Source of the DNA: Streptosporangiaceae bacterium
GTDB taxonomy: Bacteria; Actinomycetota; Actinomycetes; Streptosporangiales; Streptosporangiaceae
Direction: 5' to 3'
Assembly: GCA_030045295.1 (NCBI GenBank)
Contig: JASIGD010000061.1
Location: 1-10,845 of the forward strand
Length of the DNA stretch: 10,845 nt
Positions 1 to 5,740 of this stretch are shown one piece after another. The notes below the pieces were generated by a model. The model searched no databases, had not been told where the DNA came from, and saw nothing but the letters and a program-made list of their open reading frames with translations. Each line of letters opens with the position of its first letter. The stretch's first letter is position 1. Both the position numbers and the translations under genes were made by a program.

Positions 1-1179
1 GTGCTGCGGCTGTTCCACTCGGAGTTCGGCGGGCAGATCAGCTGGCTGCTGCCCGCGGCGCTGATCGCGCTCGTCGTCATGCTGTGGGTGTCGCGGCGGG
101 CGCCGCGGACCGACCGGACCAGGGCCGCTGCGCTGTTGTGGGGCGGCTGGGTGATCGTCACCGGCCTGGTGTTCAGCTACATGGATGGCATCATCCATCC
201 GTACTACATGGTGGCTCTGGCGCCCGGCGTCGCTGCCTTGGTCGGGATCGGCGCGATGGCGTTGTGGCAGGCCCGGCTCGGGACCGTCGGCCGCGTGGTG
301 GCGGCGGCAGCCGTGATGGTCACCGCCGTGTGGGCGTTTGTCTTGCTGGACCGCACGCCGGACTGGCTGCCCTGGCTGCGCTGGGTGGTGGTTCTTACCG
401 GCCTGGTCGGCGCTGCTCTGCTGGTCGCGGGTCCGCAGCTGGCGGGCCTGGTCCGGTCACGCCGCGGACGGCTGGCGCTGGTGCTGGTGCCCGTTGGGCT
501 GGCCATGGTGGCCGGGCTGGCCGGGCCGACGGCGTACACGCTGGATACGGTCAACACCACGTACACGGGCTCGATCCCGAGCGCCGGGCCGCAGGCGGTG
601 GGGTTCGGCGGCGGGCTGGCCGGCGGTCCTGGCGGGCAGGTCGGCAATCCTGGCGGGCAGGCGCGCCAGTTCAGGCACGGCACAGGGACAGGCGGATCCG
701 GTGCGCCGGGAGTCGGCGGGGTGCCCGGAACCGGCAGTTTGCCCGGCCAGGCAAGTGGACCCGGACGCGCGGGCGGCGCGGGCGGCGGCGGCCCAAGAGG
801 CGCGGGCGGCGGCCTGGGCGGCAGCACGGCGGTGAGCAAGGCGCTGGTGAAGCTGCTGGAGCAAGACGCGTCCCGGTACAAGTGGGTGGCCGCGACCGAG
901 GGCTCGGAGGCGGCGGCGCCGCTTGAGCTGGCGACCGGTGAGGCGGTGATGGCCATCGGCGGTTTCAACGGCACTGACCCGTGGCCCACGCTGGCCGTGT
1001 TCGAACAGCTCGTCGCCGCCCACCAGGTGCACTACTACGTGGGCCAGGGCAGCGAGAGCTTCGGCGGCGGGCGAGGATCGTCGGCCATCGCGTCCTGGGT
1101 GGCGGCGCACTTCACGAAGGAGACCGTCGGCGGCGAGACCGTCTATGACCTCACTGAGCCGCTCAGCGGCACGGCATGA
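1..1179 (+). CDS. C-terminal part of a GT39-type membrane glycosyltransferase (partial, 5' end outside window)
   Basis: Likely an integral membrane mannosyltransferase/glycosyltransferase that uses a polyprenyl-phosphate sugar donor at the extracytoplasmic face. What is visible: about six hydrophobic segments in residues 12-180, including the motif HPYYMVALAPGVAALVG (near residues 66-82), typical of actinobacterial GT39 proteins. A Gly/Pro/Ala-rich linker follows (about 197-275), then a soluble C-terminal domain of about 115 residues (about 277-392) resembling the YkcA/B-type C-terminal domain. The GTG at position 1 is probably an internal valine codon: the catalytic N-terminal region with its first loop Asp motif is missing, and the family usually has 600-750 residues. 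The linker DNA holds a 14-bp direct repeat with 21-bp period (627-640, 648-661). The 3' end overlaps the convergent GH3 gene by 17 bp. Family call is good; acceptor substrate unknown. Confidence 0.8.
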   Translation: MLRLFHSEFGGQISWLLPAALIALVVMLWVSRRAPRTDRTRAAALLWGGWVIVTGLVFSYMDGIIHPYYMVALAPGVAALVGIGAMALWQARLGTVGRVVAAAAVMVTAVWAFVLLDRTPDWLPWLRWVVVLTGLVGAALLVAGPQLAGLVRSRRGRLALVLVPVGLAMVAGLAGPTAYTLDTVNTTYTGSIPSAGPQAVGFGGGLAGGPGGQVGNPGGQARQFRHGTGTGGSGAPGVGGVPGTGSLPGQASGPGRAGGAGGGGPRGAGGGLGGSTAVSKALVKLLEQDASRYKWVAATEGSEAAAPLELATGEAVMAIGGFNGTDPWPTLAVFEQLVAAHQVHYYVGQGSESFGGGRGSSAIASWVAAHFTKETVGGETVYDLTEPLSGTA

Positions 1180-2419
1180 GGTGGTAGGCCTGCTTGGCCG
1201 CCAGGATCCGCATGACGGCGGAGTTTACCGTGGCGCGGAAGCCCGGATCAGCCCCGGCCCGCCCGAGGATCGCCTGGTCCATGGCCGTGGCCGCAGGGAG
1301 GCTCTGGGAGGTGATCAGGTCGCCTCCGGCGGCCAGAAAGTCGATGCCGCGGGTGGCCGGCGCCATGCCGGCCACCGCCTGCGCCGCCCCCAGGTCATCG
1401 GAGACGATGACACCGCCGAAGTGCATCTGCGCACGCAGCAGCCCGCGCATGATGCGTGAGGAGAACGCCGCGAGATGATCAGGGTCGATCCGCGTGTAGG
1501 TGGCCAGCGCGACCATGACGAACGGTACGCCCGCGTTGATGGCCGACTGGAAGGACCTGAGGTAGGGGTCATCCGGCCCGGTGGTCGTGTCAACGACGTC
1601 GGCGGTGTAGTCGGTGTTGCCGAGCACCCGGCCCAGTCCTGGGAAGTGCTTGGCGGTCGTCGCGATTCCGGCCTGGCGCATGCCCCGGATGAAGGCCACG
1701 CCGTGGGCCGCCACGGTCGCCGGATCGTAGCCGAACTCGCGCTGCAGCATGCCGATGGGCTGGTTCTGGCTGGCCGTCCCGTACGGCACGACGTCCATGA
1801 CCGGGGCCAAGTTGAGGTTGACGCCGGCCGACCGCAGTTCACGTCCCCAGGCCGCGGCCTCCCGTTGCAGCAACAGAGGCGAGAGCTGACCCTGGTCGAG
1901 GGCAGGCGGGATCGCCGAAAAGCCCGGTCCCTGCAGTTCCTGGACCTGACCGCCCTCCTGGTTGGCCGCGATGAAGAAGCGGACCCGAGCGGTCGCCGAC
2001 GAAGAGGCCATCGACTGGACGGCGCGGGTCATAGACCGGATCTCAGCTGCGCTGGCCGTGCTGGTGCCCTCGAAAAGCAAAGAGCCGAAGTGATACGTCC
2101 TGACCGCTTGGGCGACGTCGGGGACAGGTTCTCCGGCGATGCCGACCAGGAACAGCTGGCCGACTCGCTGGGCCTCGCTCATGCGGTCGAAAACCTGGGT
2201 CGGACAGGAGAGCTGCGCGGGCCGCGAAGTAGACACGCTGGCGCTACGGGCTGGTGCCGCCGATATTGTCGAAGAAGACGAGGGCGGCGAGCTGCTGGAC
2301 ACCAGGCCGCAGCCCGAACACATCAAACCCACCGAGAAGGCGCCAGCGAGAAGAGATCGGGTCAGCGGGCGTTGTTTCGTGCTGCCGTGCCTTCGGCGGC
2401 CATGGTCACGATTCCGCAT
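1163..2419 (-). CDS. Glycoside hydrolase family 3 (NagZ/LpqI-like) putative lipoprotein with non-canonical active site
   Basis: GH3 N-terminal-domain protein of 418 residues, probably anchored outside the membrane. It has a basic N-terminus, a hydrophobic stretch at 23-33 and a weak lipobox ending at Cys37 (CSGC, with Cys instead of the usual Leu at -3). A Ser/Pro-rich tether runs to about residue 68. The TIM-barrel signatures are NQEGGQVQ (153-160), KHFPGLG (257-263) and VSDDLG (339-344), where Asp341 aligns with the GH3 nucleophile. NagZ enzymes carry Asp-Ser-His after KHFPGHG; here the aligned residues are N268-T269-D270, so the acid/base dyad is absent. The usual Asp of DQEGG is Asn153. 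Hydrolysis of N-acetylglucosaminides is therefore doubtful; the protein could be a binder or act by another route. The start is the ATG at 2419, because a TAG codon directly precedes it in frame; no clear Shine-Dalgarno is present. Confidence 0.85.
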   Translation of the reverse strand: MRNRDHGRRRHGSTKQRPLTRSLLAGAFSVGLMCSGCGLVSSSSPPSSSSTISAAPARSASVSTSRPAQLSCPTQVFDRMSEAQRVGQLFLVGIAGEPVPDVAQAVRTYHFGSLLFEGTSTASAAEIRSMTRAVQSMASSSATARVRFFIAANQEGGQVQELQGPGFSAIPPALDQGQLSPLLLQREAAAWGRELRSAGVNLNLAPVMDVVPYGTASQNQPIGMLQREFGYDPATVAAHGVAFIRGMRQAGIATTAKHFPGLGRVLGNTDYTADVVDTTTGPDDPYLRSFQSAINAGVPFVMVALATYTRIDPDHLAAFSSRIMRGLLRAQMHFGGVIVSDDLGAAQAVAGMAPATRGIDFLAAGGDLITSQSLPAATAMDQAILGRAGADPGFRATVNSAVMRILAAKQAYHLMPCR

Positions 2420-2440
2420 CTAATCCGTTCTAGCGGAATC
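2410..2440 (-). repeat. 8-bp inverted repeat spanning the GH3 start codon
   Basis: The arms gattccgc (2410-2417) and gcggaatc (2433-2440) are perfect complements, separated by 15 nt. In the GH3 mRNA the second arm begins at the G of the ATG, so folding would bury the initiation site. It could be a translational control hairpin, a protein-binding site or chance; no data separate these. Confidence 0.4.
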
Positions 2441-2683
2441 CGGGACCCGTAACCGCCGGATTGAGGATTATGCCGGTTCAGATGACGAGCTATCCGGGGA
2501 ACCTCCCCGGGTAGTAAGAAGCCCGATCCGGGGCGGGACGATCCTCGTGGTTCTTCGCGAGCGCTTCGGGCGTCTGGGCCTGTGCCTGGCGGCCGTCAGG
2601 TTCCGCGCAACCCGGTGAATCCCCCGTCTGCGGCTGAGTCAGCCCGGTCCGGTGCGGCCAGCCGATAGTGCAGCGCCCCGGTG
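2420..2683. other. Intergenic stretch between GH3 and methyltransferase genes
   Basis: No convincing gene in any frame; the frames open here are shadows with Arg/Pro/Gln-rich composition. On the minus strand a CATAAT hexamer (2467-2472) could be the -10 of the GH3 gene, about 47 nt before its ATG, but no -35 is found at 16-18 nt. A short hairpin lies at 2491-2513. The stretch 2514-2683 shows nothing else I can assign. Confidence 0.4.
2491..2513 (+). repeat. Small GC-rich hairpin with 3-nt loop
   Basis: Seven perfect pairs (2494-2500 with 2504-2510) surround the loop acc. On the plus strand the stem extends to ten pairs with one G-U; on the minus strand that pair becomes a mismatch. No T-run follows on either strand, so it is not a classical terminator. 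It lies about 170 nt downstream of the methyltransferase stop and 75-95 nt upstream of the GH3 start, so it could separate the two minus-strand units. Confidence 0.4.
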
Positions 2684-3292
2684 CTAGCTTCCGGTCGAGC
2701 GCCTGATGGTGGCCAGCCAGGCCTGCACGATCGTGGTGCCGAACACACCGGGATTGACCTCGAAGGTATCGGCGTGGATGCTGGCGACCGTCCAGCCGTC
2801 GCTGAAGGCGGCGCGCAGCTCGTCCTGGCTGACCCGGCGCGGGCCGAGGTTCCCGGGCTGCCGGTCGCTGAAGCACATCAGGTAGCAGTGCCCGCCCGGG
2901 CCAAGCACCGAGCCCAGGCTGGCGACGTACCGGGACCGGCTGTCGTCGTCGAAGACATGGAACAGCCCGCAGTCGATGATGGTGTCGAAGGTCAGGTCCA
3001 GATCGCCGAGGCTCAGGGCGTCGGCGACCTGGAAACGGGCCTTGACGCGCCGCGCGGCCGCCTTGTCCCGGGCCTGCTTGATGGCGCGTGGCGAGATGTC
3101 AACGCCCAGGGTATCGGCGCCGAGCGAGGCGGCCAGCAGCGCGTTCTCGCCGGTGCCACAGCCAGCGTCAAGCACCCGGCCCGCCAGCAGGCCGCGGTCG
3201 GCGAGCCGGAGGATGGCAGGCTGGGGCTTGCCGATGTCCCATGGTGCGGCCACGGTTCCTTTGTAGGAGTCATCCCAGCTCGGCGTCGTCAT
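2684..3292 (-). CDS. Class I SAM-dependent methyltransferase
   Basis: Cytosolic methyltransferase of 202 residues that transfers the methyl group of S-adenosylmethionine to an unknown acceptor. Visible features: N-terminal SWDDSYKG and PWDIGKPQPA (residues 5-27), an arrangement seen in a large actinobacterial group related to thiopurine methyltransferases; motif I VLDAGCGTG (40-48); acidic motif II VDISPRAI (64-71); the post-motif VADAL (89-93); and FDTIIDCGLFHVF (102-114) at strand 4. The length fits a single Rossmann domain with no fused part. The ATG at 3292 directly opens the conserved N-terminus and has no Shine-Dalgarno; it sits 6 nt after a -10 hexamer, suggesting leaderless translation. 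It is divergent from the DUF3500 cluster, with 109 bp between start codons. Substrate cannot be predicted; small-molecule O-, S- or N-methylation is all possible. Confidence 0.88.
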   Translation of the reverse strand: MTTPSWDDSYKGTVAAPWDIGKPQPAILRLADRGLLAGRVLDAGCGTGENALLAASLGADTLGVDISPRAIKQARDKAAARRVKARFQVADALSLGDLDLTFDTIIDCGLFHVFDDDSRSRYVASLGSVLGPGGHCYLMCFSDRQPGNLGPRRVSQDELRAAFSDGWTVASIHADTFEVNPGVFGTTIVQAWLATIRRSTGS

Positions 3293-3298
3293 AGGGCA

Positions 3299-3327
3299 AT
3301 TATCGCGTCCGTGCGGCAGGCGGTCAC
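3299..3327 (-). promoter_or_regulatory. Predicted leaderless promoter of the methyltransferase gene
   Basis: On the minus strand, GTGACC (3322-3327) is a -35 candidate (4 of 6 to TTGACA), followed by 17 nt and GATAAT (3299-3304, 5 of 6 to TATAAT). The ATG begins 6 nt later, exactly where transcription should start. The lack of any Shine-Dalgarno agrees with a leaderless mRNA. AT-rich hexamers are rare in this GC-rich DNA, which adds weight. Confidence 0.5.
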
Positions 3328-3331
3328 GGCG

Positions 3332-3358
3332 TCATGGCGGTCATGGCGGTCATGGTCG
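3332..3358 (+). repeat. Three 9-bp tandem repeats (tcatggcgg)
   Basis: Two exact copies of tcatggcgg (3332-3340, 3341-3349) and a diverged third (tcatggtcg, 3350-3358) lie between the divergent methyltransferase and DUF3500 genes, just upstream of the predicted methyltransferase -35. They could be a repeated protein-binding site or replication slippage. Confidence 0.6.
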
Positions 3359-3389
3359 TCGCGGGTCCGGGGTCAGCCGGACGTGCTGG

Positions 3390-3401
3390 TATACCGAAGG
3401 C
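3390..3401 (+). promoter_or_regulatory. Possible -10 and 6-nt gap before the DUF3500 ATG
   Basis: TATACC (3390-3395) ends 6 nt before the ATG at 3402, the spacing of a leaderless start. Only 4 of 6 bases match TATAAT and no good -35 is present. The alternative Shine-Dalgarno, gaagg at 3396-3400, is only 1 nt from the ATG and too close to work normally. Confidence 0.25.
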
Positions 3402-4370
3402 ATGACCGCCGACGGCCTACCCGGGCAGATGCGATCGGCCGCACTCAAGCTGCTGACCGCGCTTGACGACCAGCAGCGGGCGCTCGCGGCCCAGCGCTTC
3501 GAGGACGACGCGGCGCGGCGATGGCTGGAGTACCGGCCGCGGCGCCGCCCCGGCGCGTGCCTCGCGCAAATGAGCGGGACCGCCCGCAAGGCCGCCCACC
3601 GGCTGCTGGCCACCGGCCTGAGTCAGCACGCGTACGCCCAGGCGATGGGCATCGTCGCCCTAGAGGAAGTGCTTGACCGGCGGGAGCGCTGGCAGCGCGG
3701 CCGCCACAGTAACGACTACTGGGTCAGCGTCTTCGGCGACCCGGCCGCGGACCCGCCGTGGTCGTGGCGCTTCGAGGGGCACCACCTATCCGTGACGATG
3801 ACCGTGGCGGGCGACCAGATCTCTCCCGCCCCGGTCTTTCTCGGCGCCAACCCGGCGTGCGTCAGTTACGCCGGGCGGCCCGTGTCCCGCCCGCTGGGCC
3901 CGGAGGAGGACCTCGTGCGGGCGCTGCTTGACGCGATGACGCCAGCGGAACGCGCCGTGGCGGTGGTCGCTGCGCGGGCTCCCGGCGATATCCGCACCGG
4001 TACCAGTCCCCGGGCTCAGGAAGGCATCGAGCCGCTGGGCGCGGCCGCCGCCAGTCTCGGCCCGGGGCCGCGGGCGGTGCTCGGTGAGCTGATCGCGCTC
4101 TACCTCGACCGGCTGCCCGCCGGTCTCGCGGCCCGGGAAGCCGACCGGCTCACCGCCACCGAGCTGTACTTCGCCTGGGAAGGGCCGGTTACCCCGGGCG
4201 TGCGGCACTATTACCGGGTGCAAGGCGACGACCTGCTGATCGAGTACGACACCACCGACGAGGGCAATCACGCGCACACCGTGCTCCGTCGGCCCCGCAG
4301 CGACTTCGGCGACGACGTGCTCGCCGCGCACTACCGCGAGGCGCACGACCCCGGCCAAGCGGCACAATGA
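3402..4370 (+). CDS. DUF3500 family protein
   Basis: Cytosolic protein of 322 residues without signal peptide or membrane segment. It carries the hallmarks of DUF3500: an N-terminal helical part with the SGTARKAAHRLLATGLS region (58-74), then YWVSVFGDP (106-114), WSWRFEGHHLSV (120-131) and PVFLGANPA (144-152). Further on are LYFAWEGP (255-262), HYYRVQGDDLLIEYDTT (269-285), NHAHTVLR (289-296) and the terminal DFGDDVLAAHY (301-311). The conserved His, Asp and Glu residues in the HH, FAWEG and NHAH motifs suggest a catalytic or metal site, but I know of no established biochemical function. It is the first gene of a probable three-gene transcript with the DUF1697 and SDR genes. The ATG at 3402 lacks a properly spaced ribosome-binding site. 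Confidence 0.88.
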   Translation: MTADGLPGQMRSAALKLLTALDDQQRALAAQRFEDDAARRWLEYRPRRRPGACLAQMSGTARKAAHRLLATGLSQHAYAQAMGIVALEEVLDRRERWQRGRHSNDYWVSVFGDPAADPPWSWRFEGHHLSVTMTVAGDQISPAPVFLGANPACVSYAGRPVSRPLGPEEDLVRALLDAMTPAERAVAVVAARAPGDIRTGTSPRAQEGIEPLGAAAASLGPGPRAVLGELIALYLDRLPAGLAAREADRLTATELYFAWEGPVTPGVRHYYRVQGDDLLIEYDTTDEGNHAHTVLRRPRSDFGDDVLAAHYREAHDPGQAAQ

Positions 4371-4374
4371 CGGC

Positions 4375-4947
4375 ATGACATCACACGTCGCGCTGCTGAG
4401 GGGAATCAACCTCGGAGGCCGGAACAAGATCGCGATGACGGAGCTGCGCGAGGTGGTGACCTCGCTCGGCTACACCGAGGTGACGACGTATATCCAGAGC
4501 GGCAACGTGCTGTTCACCGCGCCGGATACCGACTGCGTGCGGCTCGCGTCGGCTCTCGAATCCGCGATCGCCGACGCGTTCGGCATAGCTGCCCCGGTCG
4601 TGGTCCTGTCCAGGGATCAGCTGGCCCAGATCCTGGCCGGTAACCCGTACCCGGACGAGTCGAACCCGAAGTTCGTGCACGTGGTCTTCCTGAACGCCGA
4701 GCTGCCCCAGGACCTGCTTGATCGCATCAAGGCCGCGGAGAGCGCGGCCGCGGCCAAGGGCAGCCGCGACACCGTGACGCCCGCCGGCCAGGCCCTGTTC
4801 TTGCACACCCCGGACGGCTACGGCACCAGCGAACTGGCTCAGGTGCTCTTGCGCATCATCGGCCTGCCGGGTCCCAAGAGCGTCGCGGCGACGGCCAGGA
4901 ACTGGGCCACGTCGACCAAGCTGCTTTCCCTGTGCGAGGCGAAATGA
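4375..4947 (+). CDS. DUF1697 family protein
   Basis: Soluble protein of 190 residues, full length for DUF1697. The family signature is complete: VALLRGINLGGRNKIAM (5-21), LREVVTSLGY (24-33), VTTYIQSGNVLF (36-47), and a C-terminal TARNWATSTKLLSL (173-186). The family forms a two-domain alpha/beta fold; its function is unknown, and I assign none. The ATG at 4375 is 4 bp after the DUF3500 stop and has no clear Shine-Dalgarno, so translation probably depends on ribosomes finishing the upstream gene. The TGA overlaps the ATG of the SDR gene. This places it in the middle of a compact operon, but the gene is often found alone or with unrelated neighbours in actinomycetes, so context says little about its job. 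Confidence 0.93.
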   Translation: MTSHVALLRGINLGGRNKIAMTELREVVTSLGYTEVTTYIQSGNVLFTAPDTDCVRLASALESAIADAFGIAAPVVVLSRDQLAQILAGNPYPDESNPKFVHVVFLNAELPQDLLDRIKAAESAAAAKGSRDTVTPAGQALFLHTPDGYGTSELAQVLLRIIGLPGPKSVAATARNWATSTKLLSLCEAK

Positions 4948-5690
4948 GACGGGCAGTCCTGGTCACCGGCGCATCCAGGGGAATCGGCCGGGCGGTGGCG
5001 CACGCGTTCGCGGAGCAAGGCGACCGGGTGGCGGTCCATCACCGCAACTCACCCGGGCTCGCCCGGGACGTGCTGGCCGGGCTTGCGGGCGACGGCCATA
5101 CGATCGTCCGCGCGGACCTGGCCGACGCCGAAGCCGTCCGGCTGATGGTCGAGGCGGCGGTCGCGGACCTGGGCGGCCTGGACGTCGTGGTGAACAACGC
5201 CGGGATCTACGTATGGCATCCGATCACCGAGGTGTCCTACGAGCAGTGGCAAGAGACCTGGCGCGAGACCCTCGCTGTCAACCTCACCGGCGCTGCCAAC
5301 GTGACCTGGTGCGCCGTGCAGCATATGAAGCAGACCGGAGGCCGGATCGTCAACGTGACGTCGCGCGGCGCATTCCGCGGGGAGCCGCGGCATCCTGCCT
5401 ACGGGGCCAGCAAGGCCGGGCTGAACTCGTTCGGGCAGTCGATGGCCCGTGCCCTGGCCCCCTACGGCATCGCGGTCGCCACCGTGGCGCCCGGATACGT
5501 CGAAACCGAGATGGCCGCGGAGGACCTGAATTCCGCACGAGGCGATCAGATCCGCGCGCAAAGCCCGTTCAACCGGGTCGCGACGCCGGAGGAGATCGCG
5601 GCCGCCGTCGTCTACCTGGCCTCCGATCAGGCCGAATGGGCCAGCGGATCCATCCTGGACCTCAACGGGGCCTCCTACCTGCGCTCTTAG
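4944..5690 (+). CDS. Short-chain dehydrogenase/reductase (FabG-like SDR oxidoreductase)
   Basis: NAD(P)-dependent oxidoreductase of 248 residues, classical SDR. Visible: the cofactor-binding TGASRGIG (8-15), D57 in the RADLAD loop, NNAG (84-87), and the catalytic tetrad Asn113 (VNLTG), Ser140, Tyr153 and Lys157 (YGASK). The PG motif (VAPGYVETEM, 182-190) and a typical C-terminal end SGSILDLNG (235-242) follow. Basic residues HHR (32-34) after strand 2 favour NADP(H). The fold is that of 3-oxoacyl-ACP reductase, but substrate cannot be inferred and this is probably not the housekeeping fatty-acid enzyme. The ATG at 4944 overlaps the DUF1697 stop (ATGA) and has GAGG at 4936-4939; a GTG four codons upstream (4932) is possible but has no ribosome-binding site. 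The TAG stop lies in the left arm of the 16-bp inverted repeat. Confidence 0.93.
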   Translation: MRRAVLVTGASRGIGRAVAHAFAEQGDRVAVHHRNSPGLARDVLAGLAGDGHTIVRADLADAEAVRLMVEAAVADLGGLDVVVNNAGIYVWHPITEVSYEQWQETWRETLAVNLTGAANVTWCAVQHMKQTGGRIVNVTSRGAFRGEPRHPAYGASKAGLNSFGQSMARALAPYGIAVATVAPGYVETEMAAEDLNSARGDQIRAQSPFNRVATPEEIAAAVVYLASDQAEWASGSILDLNGASYLRS

Positions 5691-5704
5691 CGAGTGTTTG
5701 ATAA
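5689..5704 (+). repeat. Left arm of a perfect 16-bp inverted repeat
   Basis: The sequence agcgagtgtttgataa is the exact reverse complement of 7097-7112. It includes the last two bases of the SDR stop codon and is AT-richer than its surroundings. No third copy is present in the window. Confidence 0.9.
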
Positions 5705-5740
5705 ATCGCCCGGATGCCCAGTGGCGACGGGAGCGATGAC

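Noticed and set aside
204..989. Long open frames on both strands opposite the glycine-rich linker of the glycosyltransferase
   Set aside because: Pro/Arg/Ala-rich shadows caused by high GC; they have no recognisable domain, and the GT39-type frame is clearly the coding one.
1475..2452. A 325-codon plus-strand frame antisense to the GH3 gene
   Set aside because: Its product is Arg/Gly/Asp-rich with no family motif, while the opposite strand carries clear GH3 motifs throughout.
2590..2665. Stretch with pieces recalling a cobalamin riboswitch (cccggtgaatc, tgagtcag)
   Set aside because: The B12 box is not matched beyond six bases, the expected paired arms are not present, and no cobalamin-related gene follows on that strand.
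2490..2876. A 128-codon minus-strand frame covering the gap after the methyltransferase
   Set aside because: It overlaps the methyltransferase in another frame, is rich in Arg, Pro and Gln, and shows no motif or ribosome-binding site.
5706..5727. Possible terminator between the convergent SDR and membrane-protein genes (tcgcc with ggcga)
   Set aside because: The stem is only 5 bp with a 12-nt loop and no T-run.
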